Assembly: GCA_031553395.1 (NCBI GenBank)
Contig: JAVBLR010000009.1
Coordinates: forward strand, 124,001-188,000
Direction: 5' to 3'
Length of the DNA stretch: 64,000 bases
DNA from: WRGA01 sp031553395
Lineage (GTDB): Bacteria; Bacteroidota; Bacteroidia; Bacteroidales; WRGA01
The translations under genes and the position numbers were made by a program. Under the pieces are notes generated by a model that saw nothing but the letters and a program-made list of their open reading frames with translations, ran no database searches and was not told where the DNA came from. Of this stretch, positions 1 through 8,592 are shown in pieces; positions within the stretch are counted from its first letter, which is position 1; every line of letters begins with the position of its first letter.

Positions 1-1503
1 TGCGCCGAACATAGCCGCTCCAAAAGCACAAGCTTGTTCTGATTTTGCTACTTTAATTGGCATTCCCAATACATCGGCCAATGTTTGCATCACAAAAGGC
101 GATTTCAAAGAAATTCCACCAATACCAATAACTTCTTTGATTTCAATTCCATTTTCAAGGAAACGGTCTACAATTGCTTTAGAACCAAATGCAGTAGCTT
201 CAACCAATGCACGGAAAATAAGAGGCGCTGTGCTTCCTAAAGTTAATCCGGTAATTGAGCCTTTTAATAATTGATTTGCATCCGGCGTGCGACGACCATT
301 CATCCAATCGGTTGCAATGATGGTACTTTCACTTACAGGGATTTTTTCAGCTTCTTTTGTTAATTCAGGAATAATACTGTCAGTAACTTCTGCAATCAGT
401 TTTTCCTTTGTTTCCAAATCAATCAGATTTGATTTACCGATCAATTGACGAACCGGCCATTCCAATACACGTTTAAACCAAGCATAAATATCTCCGAATC
501 CTGATTGACCGGCTTCCAGACCAACCATTCCAGGAATTACCGAGCCATCTACTTGTCCGCAAATACCTGGAATCAGTTTGTTGCCAATTTCATTGTAGGG
601 AACTGCCATAATATCGCAGGTGGAAGTTCCGATTACACGAACAAAATCGCCCGGTTTAATTTGTGCGCCAACTGCTCCCATGTGGCAATCGAAAGCGCCA
701 ACTGCAACAGCAACATTAGTAGTCAAACCTAAACGTTTCGCCCATTCTTCAGTTAAGTTTCCAACTTTTACATCACTTGGAAAAGTTTCAGAATATAAAC
801 GCGAACGATATCCGGCAAGGATTGGATCTAATTTTGTCAGAAATTCTTCCGAAGGCAATCCGTTCCATGATTTATGCCACATTGCTTTATGTCCGGATGC
901 GCAACGGCTTCTTGGCATCGTTTCCGGTTTACAATTTCCAGTAATCAATCCAGGTAGCCAATCGCAATGTTCTACCCATGAATAGGCGGCCTTGCGAACT
1001 TTCTCATCTTCGCGAAGAACATGTAGCATTTTTGCCCATACCCATTCGGATGAATAAATACCTCCTTCGTAAGCTGTATAATCAATTTTCCATTTTTTAG
1101 CCAACGAATTTATTTCGGCAGCTTCTTTAATAGCTGTATGGTCTTTCCACAATACGAACATCGCATTGGGATTTTCTGCAAATTCAGGAAGCAAAGCTAA
1201 TGGGGTTCCATCTTTATCGGTCAATACAGGTGTTGAACCGGTTGTATCAAATGCCATTCCTACTACATTTTCGGCAGTTCCGGCAGGAGATTTTGATAAA
1301 GCTTCTTTGACTGTTGCTTCCAATCCTTCGATATAATCAAGCGGATGCTGACGATATTGATTTGCTTTAGGGTCGCAATATTTTCCTTCCATCCAACGAG
1401 GATAATATTTTACTGCCGTAGCAATTTCTTTCCCGTTTGATGCATCTGTAATAATAGCCCGGCAGGAGTCCGAGCCGTAGTCTAATCCTATAATGTACTT
1501 CAT
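1..1503 (-). CDS. araB: Ribulokinase AraB, C-terminus cut by window edge
   Basis: Phosphorylates L-ribulose with ATP, the second step of cytoplasmic L-arabinose catabolism. The minus strand is open from an ATG at 1503 to base 1 and gives 501 residues. It begins MKYIIGLDYGSDSCRAIITD, the ATP-binding DxGxxSxR start of FGGY-family sugar kinases, and carries the FDTTGSTPVL segment typical of ribulokinases. Full-length enzymes have about 560 residues, so roughly the last 60 lie outside the window. It is the last visible gene of araD-araA-araB. The 84-nt gap to araA holds a hairpin array of ATTGGCAC-like words that could lower or separate araB expression. Family assignment is confident. Confidence 0.93.
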   Translation of the reverse strand, partial: MKYIIGLDYGSDSCRAIITDASNGKEIATAVKYYPRWMEGKYCDPKANQYRQHPLDYIEGLEATVKEALSKSPAGTAENVVGMAFDTTGSTPVLTDKDGTPLALLPEFAENPNAMFVLWKDHTAIKEAAEINSLAKKWKIDYTAYEGGIYSSEWVWAKMLHVLREDEKVRKAAYSWVEHCDWLPGLITGNCKPETMPRSRCASGHKAMWHKSWNGLPSEEFLTKLDPILAGYRSRLYSETFPSDVKVGNLTEEWAKRLGLTTNVAVAVGAFDCHMGAVGAQIKPGDFVRVIGTSTCDIMAVPYNEIGNKLIPGICGQVDGSVIPGMVGLEAGQSGFGDIYAWFKRVLEWPVRQLIGKSNLIDLETKEKLIAEVTDSIIPELTKEAEKIPVSESTIIATDWMNGRRTPDANQLLKGSITGLTLGSTAPLIFRALVEATAFGSKAIVDRFLENGIEIKEVIGIGGISLKSPFVMQTLADVLGMPIKVAKSEQACAFGAAMFGA

Positions 1504-1525
1504 GATTTCAATGTGTCAATTAGTT

Positions 1526-1584
1526 AATATGCCAATATGCCAATAAAAACCCTAATTGGCACATTGGCATATTGATTCATTGGC
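1526..1584. repeat. Hairpin array of 8-nt words (ATTGGCAC family) between araA and araB
   Basis: A 19-nt arm at 1526-1544 (two ATGCCAAT words) faces a 19-nt arm at 1555-1573 with one mismatch and a 10-nt loop. The right side reads as successive octamers ATTGGCAC, ATTGGCAT, ATTGATTC, ATTGGCAA. The same word occurs near 30.4 kb and 39.8 kb. It may act as an mRNA hairpin inside the ara operon; the function is inferred. Confidence 0.75.
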
Positions 1585-1587
1585 AAA

Positions 1588-3090
1588 TTATCGTAGTGCT
1601 TTATTCAGCATATAATAAACTTCGTTATTTCTCAAATCTTGACGGAATTGGCGGATAGTCGTGTTTTTGTCGATAATCAACATTTCGATATCAGCAATTT
1701 CAGCATAATCTTCCATCATTTCGGTGGTAAGAGAGAATGAGAAACATGAATGGTGAGTACCTCCGGCCAAAATCCATGCTCCCGCGCCTATTTCAAAGTT
1801 TGGCATCGGTTTCCACAGAGCACAGGCAACAGGAAGTTTCGGAAGCGGTTTCGGCTCTCTAACATCAACCTCATTCACAATCATCCGGAAACGGTTACCC
1901 ATATCTACTATGGTTGCAGCAACTCCTTCTCCTTTATGAGCCTGGAAAACCAAACGGGCACATGTGCGCGCATCTCCGATTCCAAGGAAATGAACTTCGA
2001 TACGAGGCTTAACGCCTGAGATATCCGGATTGATTTCCAACATGTGTGATTGAAGAATCGTACTGTTTTCGCCATCGAAATTCAATGTATAATCTTCAAG
2101 GAATGATTGTCCGCCCGGCAAACCTTGTCCCATAACCCACATGGTACGAACTAAAGCAGCAGATTTCCAGTCACCTTCTGCTCCAAATCCGTAACCTTCC
2201 GCCATCATTCGTTGAGAAGCAAATCCCAACAATTGTTTCATACCTTCCAGTTCGTTGAAACTTGTTGTGAATCCTTTTGCACCTTTGTCTTGAAGAAAAC
2301 GACGAAGTCCTATTTCCTGAGCTGCCGCATCACGTACGAATTGATGTTTTTCCGCACCTTTTTTACAATCATCGGCAAAATCATATATCTTTTCGTATTC
2401 GGTAATCAATGCATCGATTTCAGCTCCCGTAACAGCTTCCACATAAGGAACTAATGTTGCAATGGGAGCATTATCAACATGATATCCCAAACGAATTTCT
2501 GCTTCCACTTTATCTCCGTCGGTTACGGCAACATTGTTCATATTGTCGCCAAAACGGATAATGAGCATATCTTGAGAATCAGCCCAACCTGCACAAACAC
2601 GCATCCACGATGCAATCTTACTTTGTGTATCTGTATCTTTCCAATAGCCAACAACCACTTTGCGAGGCATACGTAAACGGCTGGTAATATGACCGAACTC
2701 CCGGTCGCCATGAGCAGATTGATTGAGGTTCATAAAATCCATATCAATTTCATTCCAAGGAATTTCTTTGTTGTATTGAGTATGGAAATGGAGTAGGGGT
2801 TTCTTATAATCTAACAAACCGTGTATCCACATTTTGGCCGGGGAGAAAGTGTGCATCCAGGTAATCATGCCGGCACATTTTGTATCTCCGTTTGCTTCGC
2901 GCATGATTGCCGATATTTCTTTCGACGAGTTTGCAGTTCCTTTATATACTACTTTGATTGGTAATTTTCCTGAATCATTCAATCCTTTTACCATTTCAGT
3001 TGAATGAGCATCTACTGCTACTACCGCGTCACCTCCGTACAACAATTGTGCACCGGTAACAAACCAAATTTCTAAATCTTTGAAGTTCAT
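1588..3090 (-). CDS. araA: L-arabinose isomerase
   Basis: Converts L-arabinose to L-ribulose in the cytoplasm. The protein has 500 residues, the usual family length. It starts MNFKDLEIWFVTGAQLLYG, the signature N-terminus of AraA, and keeps the metal and catalytic neighbourhoods of the family: GAEGDWKSAALVR near residue 305, a MLEINPDI and RIEVHFLGIG segment near 350, and the THHSCFS histidine motif near 450. It lies 50 nt downstream of araD and is probably cotranscribed from the AraR-controlled promoter at 3854-3895. Confidence 0.96.
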   Translation of the reverse strand: MNFKDLEIWFVTGAQLLYGGDAVVAVDAHSTEMVKGLNDSGKLPIKVVYKGTANSSKEISAIMREANGDTKCAGMITWMHTFSPAKMWIHGLLDYKKPLLHFHTQYNKEIPWNEIDMDFMNLNQSAHGDREFGHITSRLRMPRKVVVGYWKDTDTQSKIASWMRVCAGWADSQDMLIIRFGDNMNNVAVTDGDKVEAEIRLGYHVDNAPIATLVPYVEAVTGAEIDALITEYEKIYDFADDCKKGAEKHQFVRDAAAQEIGLRRFLQDKGAKGFTTSFNELEGMKQLLGFASQRMMAEGYGFGAEGDWKSAALVRTMWVMGQGLPGGQSFLEDYTLNFDGENSTILQSHMLEINPDISGVKPRIEVHFLGIGDARTCARLVFQAHKGEGVAATIVDMGNRFRMIVNEVDVREPKPLPKLPVACALWKPMPNFEIGAGAWILAGGTHHSCFSFSLTTEMMEDYAEIADIEMLIIDKNTTIRQFRQDLRNNEVYYMLNKALR

Positions 3091-3140
3091 GATATTTATT
3101 TTAATTGATTGAGATTGTGTTATTTTATTTTATTTTATTG

Positions 3141-3824
3141 TCATTGTCCGTAATACGCCCCGGGGCCGTGTTTACGGTAAAAATGTTTTTGAATAAGTAA
3201 ATTATTCATCGTGAGATTGGGATTGACAGAATAGGCGATGAATGCCATTTTTGCCACTTGTTCCATCACAACGGCATTGTGAACGGCATCGTGCGCATCT
3301 TTTCCCCAGGAAAAAGGCCCGTGATTTTTTACCAAAACTCCGGGAATGTAATTCGGATTTAGATTTTTAAACCGTTCGATAATAACCGTTCCTGTTTCTT
3401 TTTCGTATTCGCCTGTTACTTCAGTTTCGGTCATGTCGCGGGTGCAGGGAATAGCATCGCTGAAATAATCGGCATGAGTTGTTCCTATGTTGGGAACATC
3501 TTTTCCTGCCTGTGCCCAAGCGGTTGCGTAGGTAGAATGAGTGTGCACGATTCCGCCTATTTCGGGAAAAGCTTTGTATAATTCCAAATGCGTTGCCGTA
3601 TCGGAAGAAGGTTTGTATTTGCCTTCCACAATCTTCCCGTTCAAATCCACAACAACCATATCATCAACCTTCATATTGTCATAGGAAACTCCGGAAGGTT
3701 TAATAACAACCAATCCTTTTTCACGGTCAATTCCACTGACATTTCCCCAAGTGAAAATAACCAATCCGTATTTTACAAGGTCTAAATTTGCCTGGAAAAC
3801 TTCTTGCTTGAGTGCTTCTAACAT
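3141..3824 (-). CDS. araD: L-ribulose-5-phosphate 4-epimerase
   Basis: Epimerises L-ribulose 5-phosphate to D-xylulose 5-phosphate, linking arabinose to the pentose-phosphate pathway. It has 227 residues, typical for AraD (class II aldolase fold). Visible family features are VIFTWGNVSGIDRE and VIKPSGVSYD near the N-terminus, the zinc-binding HTHSTYATAWAQ near residue 95, VKNHGPFSWG near 165 and a C-terminal YYGQ. It is the first gene of araD-araA-araB. The ATG at 3824 lies about 30 nt after a TATTTTTG -7 box whose upstream flank is the AraR palindrome. Confidence 0.95.
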   Translation of the reverse strand: MLEALKQEVFQANLDLVKYGLVIFTWGNVSGIDREKGLVVIKPSGVSYDNMKVDDMVVVDLNGKIVEGKYKPSSDTATHLELYKAFPEIGGIVHTHSTYATAWAQAGKDVPNIGTTHADYFSDAIPCTRDMTETEVTGEYEKETGTVIIERFKNLNPNYIPGVLVKNHGPFSWGKDAHDAVHNAVVMEQVAKMAFIAYSVNPNLTMNNLLIQKHFYRKHGPGAYYGQ

Positions 3825-3853
3825 ATATTTGGGGTGTAAAGTAATGTATCATG

Positions 3854-3895
3854 CAAAAATATAAATAATAAGTGTAATAATCTACACTTATTATT
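3854..3895 (-). promoter_or_regulatory. araD promoter and AraR operator
   Basis: On the minus strand TATTTTTG (3854-3861) fits the Bacteroidota -7 consensus TAnnTTTG. Directly upstream lies a perfect palindrome with 13-nt arms, AATAATAAGTGTA and TACACTTATTATT (3864-3876 and 3883-3895), separated by 6 nt. It would cover the -33 to -7 spacer, which suits repression. The same core and the same 6-nt distance to the -7 box recur at 7567-7604. The regulator is inferred to be the Nudix AraR encoded at 7689-8378. Confidence 0.82.
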
Positions 3896-4034
3896 ATGTT
3901 CTGCAACAGATTTTATTTATACTTTATTATAAAATAATTTAAGTAATCGGCTAAAATAGTTTAAGTTATTTTCAGTAATTGAGAGTTCCCGGAATTCAGA
4001 TAACTTCAGATTAACTTCCTCCGGTAACTTCTTT

Positions 4035-5276
4035 TTATTCTTTTATCGTACGATCTTTTGGAAAAGATTTGCCTTCCCATGCTTTTTTCGCAGTCCAATC
4101 CAACGGCACTGATGTCCAAAAGGAATGATTTGCCGGTAATCCTAATGGTAAAAATGTCAATGATGTAATGTACAAACTTCCGGTATTTGTATACCTATCG
4201 GCAACATCGGGTTGATGACCTGCAAAGCCTAATTGTAGAAATCCTTTGTCAGAAAAATTATCTTTATCAGAAAACATTCGTTTCATTACATTCGTCAAAG
4301 CATTTAGCACTTGTCCTTCCGGTAAATTAGCAGGTAGTTTTTCTTTCCATGAAAGTAATGCCAATGGTTGAAAAATAGCCATGCGGTATGTAATTGAACG
4401 TCCAAATGCAGGAAATGCTCCTTCCGGTGAAATAAGACGTTCTAATATTTCACCATAACGTTGCATTCGTAGTTGAGCTAAATCGAAGTTCTTTTTTACA
4501 TCATCAAGGCTTTTATCCCGCAATCTGATTTTCCTATCGACCAAAACTTGTAAAACCTCAACATACATCGGTTGTATCACAAAACTATTATAATAATCGA
4601 AAGAAAAATGTTCGCCATCCGAATACCACCCATCTCCTACATACCATTCTTCAATTTTTCGTATAGCCAAATGGATGCGATACATGTCATATTCCTCGTT
4701 AATAGAAAGTAAGAATGTTTCAATCATCGCCGAAAACAACAGCCAATTGGTATAAGGAGGATCTACCCAGCGTAATTTTTTAAATTCCTGAATGTACCGT
4801 TGCTTTGTTGTTTCATCTAATGGATCCCACAATTGTTTTGGAGCACGGAGAAAACTATTTGCGATATAGGCTGCATCAACCAAAGCTTGTCCTTCTTTAT
4901 CCCATTGCAAATAATCGGGGCTTTCAGGATCAACTGCATGCACATAACTTTTCAATGCCCATTCTCTTAGTTCTTTTCGCTGTATGCCTTCAATTGAAGC
5001 ATCATCCGGAAGTGAAAGCCAAGGAGCTAATCCTGCCATTAATCGTCCGAAAGCCTCCATATAAGCGACCCGGGTACGACGGCCGTCCCACGACGGACTG
5101 ACTTCTACTTCCATGTTTTTTGCTAATTCGCCCTTGCTCATATTGCTCAAAACCGGTTTGGAGATTTTGTAAAGTAAATCAGTCCAATATTTTCGGTCGC
5201 TATTATCAGGTTTTTCCTTGGCTGTAGCAGCTAAAGAAAATAATATCAGGAAAATTAATAATATGCTTTTTTTCAC
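4035..5276 (-). CDS. Secreted DUF2264 family protein
   Basis: Exported protein of about 413 residues whose body matches what I know of DUF2264, an alpha/alpha-toroid-like family common next to glycan genes. Landmarks are SPSWDGRRTRVAYMEAFGRL near residue 65, LAPWL just after it, then the DPPYTNWLLFSAMIE and DGWYSDGEHFSFDYYNSFVI segments. I prefer a GTG start at 5276 because it puts KKSILLIFLILFSLAATA at the N-terminus as a signal peptide; an in-frame ATG at 5321 would add 15 unhelpful residues. The gene sits between GH51 and araD, on the same strand, after a repeat-bearing 279-nt gap. A role in trimming arabinose-containing oligosaccharides in the periplasm is inferred from position only. Confidence 0.8.
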   Translation of the reverse strand: MKKSILLIFLILFSLAATAKEKPDNSDRKYWTDLLYKISKPVLSNMSKGELAKNMEVEVSPSWDGRRTRVAYMEAFGRLMAGLAPWLSLPDDASIEGIQRKELREWALKSYVHAVDPESPDYLQWDKEGQALVDAAYIANSFLRAPKQLWDPLDETTKQRYIQEFKKLRWVDPPYTNWLLFSAMIETFLLSINEEYDMYRIHLAIRKIEEWYVGDGWYSDGEHFSFDYYNSFVIQPMYVEVLQVLVDRKIRLRDKSLDDVKKNFDLAQLRMQRYGEILERLISPEGAFPAFGRSITYRMAIFQPLALLSWKEKLPANLPEGQVLNALTNVMKRMFSDKDNFSDKGFLQLGFAGHQPDVADRYTNTGSLYITSLTFLPLGLPANHSFWTSVPLDWTAKKAWEGKSFPKDRTIKE

Positions 5277-5337
5277 AATAATTTGTATTTTATAATTATC
5301 TGCAAAATCGCTTAAAATCATTTGTGATATTTATTCT

Positions 5338-5540
5338 TTTACTTTTGTCTTGACACAAAAGTAAACAAAAGGTCAAGGCTGAGCTTCTCGGCGACCCAAT
5401 TGTGGCTTGTATGCGGAACAAAATAAAACGCTGCGCTCAAAAAGTATTTTGTTCTTCGCCTGCTTCACCACGTTGGGTACCCCGCCTGCGAAGCAAAGGC
5501 CATTGGCGGGTATTTCATCAAAAGTACTTTTTTGCTTAAT
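5338..5540. repeat. Bacteroidota REP-like intergenic element
   Basis: About 200 bp between GH51 and the DUF2264 gene. One end is a hairpin with 11-nt arms TTTACTTTTGT and ACAAAAGTAAA (5338-5348 and 5355-5365, loop 6), followed by the phrase CAAAAGGTCAAGGCTGAG. The other end carries the palindrome AAAAGTACTTTT. The middle is visibly more GC-rich than its surroundings. From memory, closely similar sequences starting with ACAAAAGTAA are scattered through many Bacteroidota genomes. No ORF of interest. Confidence 0.7.
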
Positions 5541-5555
5541 TTATCTTGCAGGTAA

Positions 5556-7514
5556 TCAGAATTTTATTTTATAAACATTAAAAGATTCAGCACCTGCATT
5601 CACTTGCAAAATTGAATTAGTAAGTTGAACTGTTCCTGTTTTTGGAACAATAACTGCTGGATTGTCCAATGTATTTTCGGCATCTTTTACGCCATTCATT
5701 GTAATGACTTCAACAGCAGGATTTAATGTTGTTTTTTTACCAATGCCGTCTAATTTGATTGATATATTTTTATTCTCAGTTGTAGCATTCGCTATTTTAA
5801 TAATAAATTCTTTTTTCTTCGTATCGATTACAGCACTCGCATAAAGTCCTTCCTGTCCTGTTAACGGTTTCTTATCCATCGTTAAAGAAAGTACATTCGT
5901 TCCTTTATTTTCGGCATAAATTTGCTGGACATAATAATTTGGCGTATAAACACATTTCAAATTATCAAACCAAATCAAGTCAGGTCTCCATTGCCATGCA
6001 TCAATGTGTGCAAATAGCGGTGCATATGTGGCCATATATACAACATCGGCATTCCGTTCCAATCCGGTCATAAAAGCAGACTCACATAAAGCCGATTCAA
6101 AATTATTTTTCCGGTTTTTTGGATGGCATGCATATTCTCCGGCAAATACTTTCGGTCCTTTTCGGTCGTATGAATCATAACGGGCTGCTTGTTGCAAAAA
6201 CCATTCCGGCGAACGATAATAATGTTCATCCACCAAATCCACTTTCAATCGTTTCATTTCAGGCCAAAGGTAATCGAAGTCTTTCCCTTCAGAACTTGGA
6301 CCGGAACTTCCAATAATTTGAATATTCGGATAAGTCTTTTTTATTGCTTTGATAAATAACTCTAATCTTTCAGGATATTCAGGCCCCCATTGCTCGTTTC
6401 CGACACCAATAAATTTTAAGTTGAAAGGAGCCGAATGTCCCATATCTGCACGAAGTTTACCCCATTTAGTCGTTGTAGCTCCATTTGCAAATTCGATTAA
6501 ATCCAACGCGTCCTGAACATACGGATCTAAATCAGCAACCGCCACATGAGCACTAGCATCCTTATTTTGATATTGGCACGACAGTCCACAATTTACAACC
6601 GGTAACGGCTCGGCACCAAGGTCTTCGGATAGTAAGAAGAATTCATAAAATCCCATTCCATACGATTGAAAATAATCAGGGAAGAACCGATGTGTAAATG
6701 TATAATGCCAACGATTTTCATTCAACGGACGATTTTCTACTGGGCCAACCGATTTTTTCCAATCATAACGAGTGTCTAAATCCGTTCCTTCAACAATACA
6801 TCCTCCAGGAAAACGAAATACTCCCGGTTTTAAATCATATAATGCCTGAGCCAAATCTTTGCGAAATCCATTTTCGCGACCCTTCCATGTATCGGTAGGA
6901 AATAAAGAAATATGGTCCATATCAAGTGGGCCTTGTGATGTCAAAAATATTCGTAATAGTGCATGACTGTCTTCTTTGGATGAATTCAGTGTAATTTCGT
7001 ATTTTTTCCAATCTTTTGAATCGATGGTTAATTCTTTCTTTTCAAAAGGATTATTATTTTTATCTACTAATTCTATTCTGATTTTCTGAGCTGTGCTTCC
7101 ATCCACATTCCGCGCCCAAACGGAAAAACGATAGGTTGCATCTTTTTTGATTCCGATTCCACGAAAACCTTCATTTTCGAGTCCGGTATGCTTATGCGAA
7201 TGTCCCGCATAAGTCAGGCGAACATAATGCGGATTTCGTTCGAAAGGTGCATTATCTGTCCTGACTTCCACATTTCCAAATATATACCATCCCATTAACG
7301 TTTGAGGAAATTCAAAGGAGCGGTTTTTGATTAATTCGGCATACAAACCACCATCGGCACCAAAGTTGATGTCTTCGAAAAATAATCCGTACATGGTAGG
7401 TTGAATCGCAGCTCCCGGTTTATCAGCCTGAAGAGTTAGTTCATAAGAAGTTTGCTGAGCATTTACAAACTGGTTAAAACAAATAATCAGCAAAAGTAAA
7501 AGTCCTTTTTTCAT
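5556..7514 (-). CDS. Secreted GH51 alpha-L-arabinofuranosidase
   Basis: Removes terminal alpha-L-arabinofuranosyl units from arabinan or arabinoxylan oligosaccharides. It has 652 residues, with a signal peptide (MKKGLLLLLIICFNQFVNAQ), a CBM4-like beta-sandwich at roughly 85-215, a TIM barrel, and a C-terminal beta-domain. The acid/base Glu is in GVGNEQWGPEY (E374) and the nucleophile Glu in FAGEYACH (E460), both intact. The ATG at 7514 is chosen because an upstream start would include the promoter and the AraR operator at 7567-7604, and because the signal peptide starts there. It is probably the first gene of a transcript continuing into DUF2264, so an arabinose-inducible enzyme is likely. 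Confidence 0.94.
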   Translation of the reverse strand: MKKGLLLLLIICFNQFVNAQQTSYELTLQADKPGAAIQPTMYGLFFEDINFGADGGLYAELIKNRSFEFPQTLMGWYIFGNVEVRTDNAPFERNPHYVRLTYAGHSHKHTGLENEGFRGIGIKKDATYRFSVWARNVDGSTAQKIRIELVDKNNNPFEKKELTIDSKDWKKYEITLNSSKEDSHALLRIFLTSQGPLDMDHISLFPTDTWKGRENGFRKDLAQALYDLKPGVFRFPGGCIVEGTDLDTRYDWKKSVGPVENRPLNENRWHYTFTHRFFPDYFQSYGMGFYEFFLLSEDLGAEPLPVVNCGLSCQYQNKDASAHVAVADLDPYVQDALDLIEFANGATTTKWGKLRADMGHSAPFNLKFIGVGNEQWGPEYPERLELFIKAIKKTYPNIQIIGSSGPSSEGKDFDYLWPEMKRLKVDLVDEHYYRSPEWFLQQAARYDSYDRKGPKVFAGEYACHPKNRKNNFESALCESAFMTGLERNADVVYMATYAPLFAHIDAWQWRPDLIWFDNLKCVYTPNYYVQQIYAENKGTNVLSLTMDKKPLTGQEGLYASAVIDTKKKEFIIKIANATTENKNISIKLDGIGKKTTLNPAVEVITMNGVKDAENTLDNPAVIVPKTGTVQLTNSILQVNAGAESFNVYKIKF

Positions 7515-7566
7515 GGTATTGAGTATTTTAAAATAGTAATAGCATGTTGAGAATAATATTACAGGA

Positions 7567-7604
7567 CAAATATATAGATAATAAGTGTAAAGATGTACAC
7601 TTAT
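7567..7604 (-). promoter_or_regulatory. GH51 promoter and AraR operator
   Basis: Minus-strand TATATTTG (7567-7574) is the -7 box. The palindrome ATAAGTGTA-N6-TACACTTAT (7581-7589 and 7596-7604) begins 6 nt upstream of it, the same geometry as at araD (core ATAAGTGTA at 3868-3876, -7 box ending 3861). The transcript would start near 7560, giving a leader of about 45 nt. Confidence 0.82.
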
Positions 7605-7688
7605 CCTAATGTTATGCAACTATTCTAAAAATGTTATTATTAAAAATTTATTCAATACTCCATTTTATTTGAACGGAGTAAATGTGCA

Positions 7689-8378
7689 TTACAAAGAAAA
7701 ATAATATCCTTCGTCAAGTAACCTATCGTATTTTTCCTTGTTAAATTTATAATAGAATGCTCCTTTTTTGGAAGAACTTTTGTCTTTCTCTTCTGTTTTT
7801 TCAAGGATGTCCATTTCAAATAATTTCTTCCTGAAATTCCGTTTATCAAGGCTTCTTTGATAAATTGCTTCATAAAGGGATTGTAGTTGTGGAAGCGTAA
7901 ATTTTTCGGGAAGCAGATTAAATCCTATAGGACGCGAAGTAGCCCTTCGACGGAGAATTTTCAGTGTATCGTTTAAGATTTGATTATGGTCGAAAACCAA
8001 TTCTCCCACATTATTGATATCTACCCATTCGGCATTATGCTTTTTCTGCAGCTTCTCATTATACGATTCCATATTGATTAAAGCATAATATGCAATTGAT
8101 ATAACGCGTTCTCCCGTATCGCGCCCAACTTCTCCGTAAGCACTCACTTGTTCCATAAAAACATCATCAATACCTGTGTATTCCGAAAGAACCCTGATTG
8201 CTGTATCATTAATACTTTCATCTTCTCTAACAAAACCTCCCATCAAAGATTTCCCACCTTTTAACGGTTCGAATTTTCGTTTGAATATCAATACATTCAG
8301 CTTATTTTCTTTGAATCCGAGAATGATGCAATCAACTGATACTAAGATTTTTTTCTGGCCGTGATAATATTTAGACAT
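7689..8378 (-). CDS. araR: Nudix-type arabinose repressor AraR
   Basis: DNA-binding regulator of 229 residues: a Nudix domain at about 1-140 and a C-terminal winged helix at about 150-229 (FNLLPEKFTLPQLQSLYEAI, then NFRKKLFEMDIL). The Nudix box runs from G48 to I70 but lacks two catalytic acids: REUxEExGU reads RVLSEYTGI, with V63 and Y67 replacing Glu. This fits a sensor that has lost hydrolysis, as known for Bacteroides AraR of the NrtR-like family, which binds arabinose. It is encoded directly upstream of GH51, and two matching palindromes control GH51 and araD. Its own -7 box is at 8407-8414. Confidence 0.88.
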   Translation of the reverse strand: MSKYYHGQKKILVSVDCIILGFKENKLNVLIFKRKFEPLKGGKSLMGGFVREDESINDTAIRVLSEYTGIDDVFMEQVSAYGEVGRDTGERVISIAYYALINMESYNEKLQKKHNAEWVDINNVGELVFDHNQILNDTLKILRRRATSRPIGFNLLPEKFTLPQLQSLYEAIYQRSLDKRNFRKKLFEMDILEKTEEKDKSSSKKGAFYYKFNKEKYDRLLDEGYYFSL

Positions 8379-8406
8379 GATAAGGTAATTGAGTATTAAT
8401 TTTATG

Positions 8407-8414
8407 CAAAGGTA
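8407..8414 (-). promoter_or_regulatory. araR -7 promoter element
   Basis: Minus-strand TACCTTTG matches TAnnTTTG, 29 nt upstream of the araR ATG. No clear -33 TTTG is seen and no AraR palindrome overlaps it, so araR looks not to be autoregulated by the same operator. Confidence 0.6.
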
Positions 8415-8452
8415 AAATTAAGATGAAGAAGTATTCTAATTTTTGTAAAAAT

Positions 8453-8488
8453 TTACCTTCCACAAATTCCAATAAACGGACAATATTC
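8453..8488 (-). pseudogene. Detached copy of the addB 3' end (direct repeat of 21003-21038)
   Basis: These 36 bases match 21003-21038 at 34 positions and in the same orientation. Read on the minus strand they encode EYCPFIGICGR and a stop, against EYCPFTGICGR and a stop at the end of addB, including two of the Fe-S cysteines. No other part of addB is present. The two copies bracket the whole PUL (12.55 kb apart), which suggests insertion into the addB 3' end with restoration of the gene. Confidence 0.8.
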
Positions 8489-8513
8489 GTAAATAATACC
8501 ACTAAAGATAAGT

Positions 8514-8555
8514 AAACTCAAATGCAATTAATTGGTGTTCATTGCATTTGAGTTT
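8514..8555 (-). terminator. Hairpin terminator at the end of the PUL
   Basis: A perfect 15-bp inverted repeat, AAACTCAAATGCAAT and its complement (8514-8528 and 8541-8555), with a 12-nt loop. It lies 37 nt downstream of the GH78-like stop codon; T-rich sequence on the plus-strand side suggests it may work in both directions. Confidence 0.8.
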
Positions 8556-8592
8556 TATTTTGACTTAATAAAAACTATATGAAGGAGATCGC

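Noticed and set aside
505..985. Plus-strand frames at the left edge
   Set aside because: They lie opposite the clearly open ribulokinase frame that runs from 1503 to the edge.
7515..7619. A 35-codon N-terminal extension of GH51
   Set aside because: It would be translated from the promoter and the AraR operator, and it buries the signal peptide.
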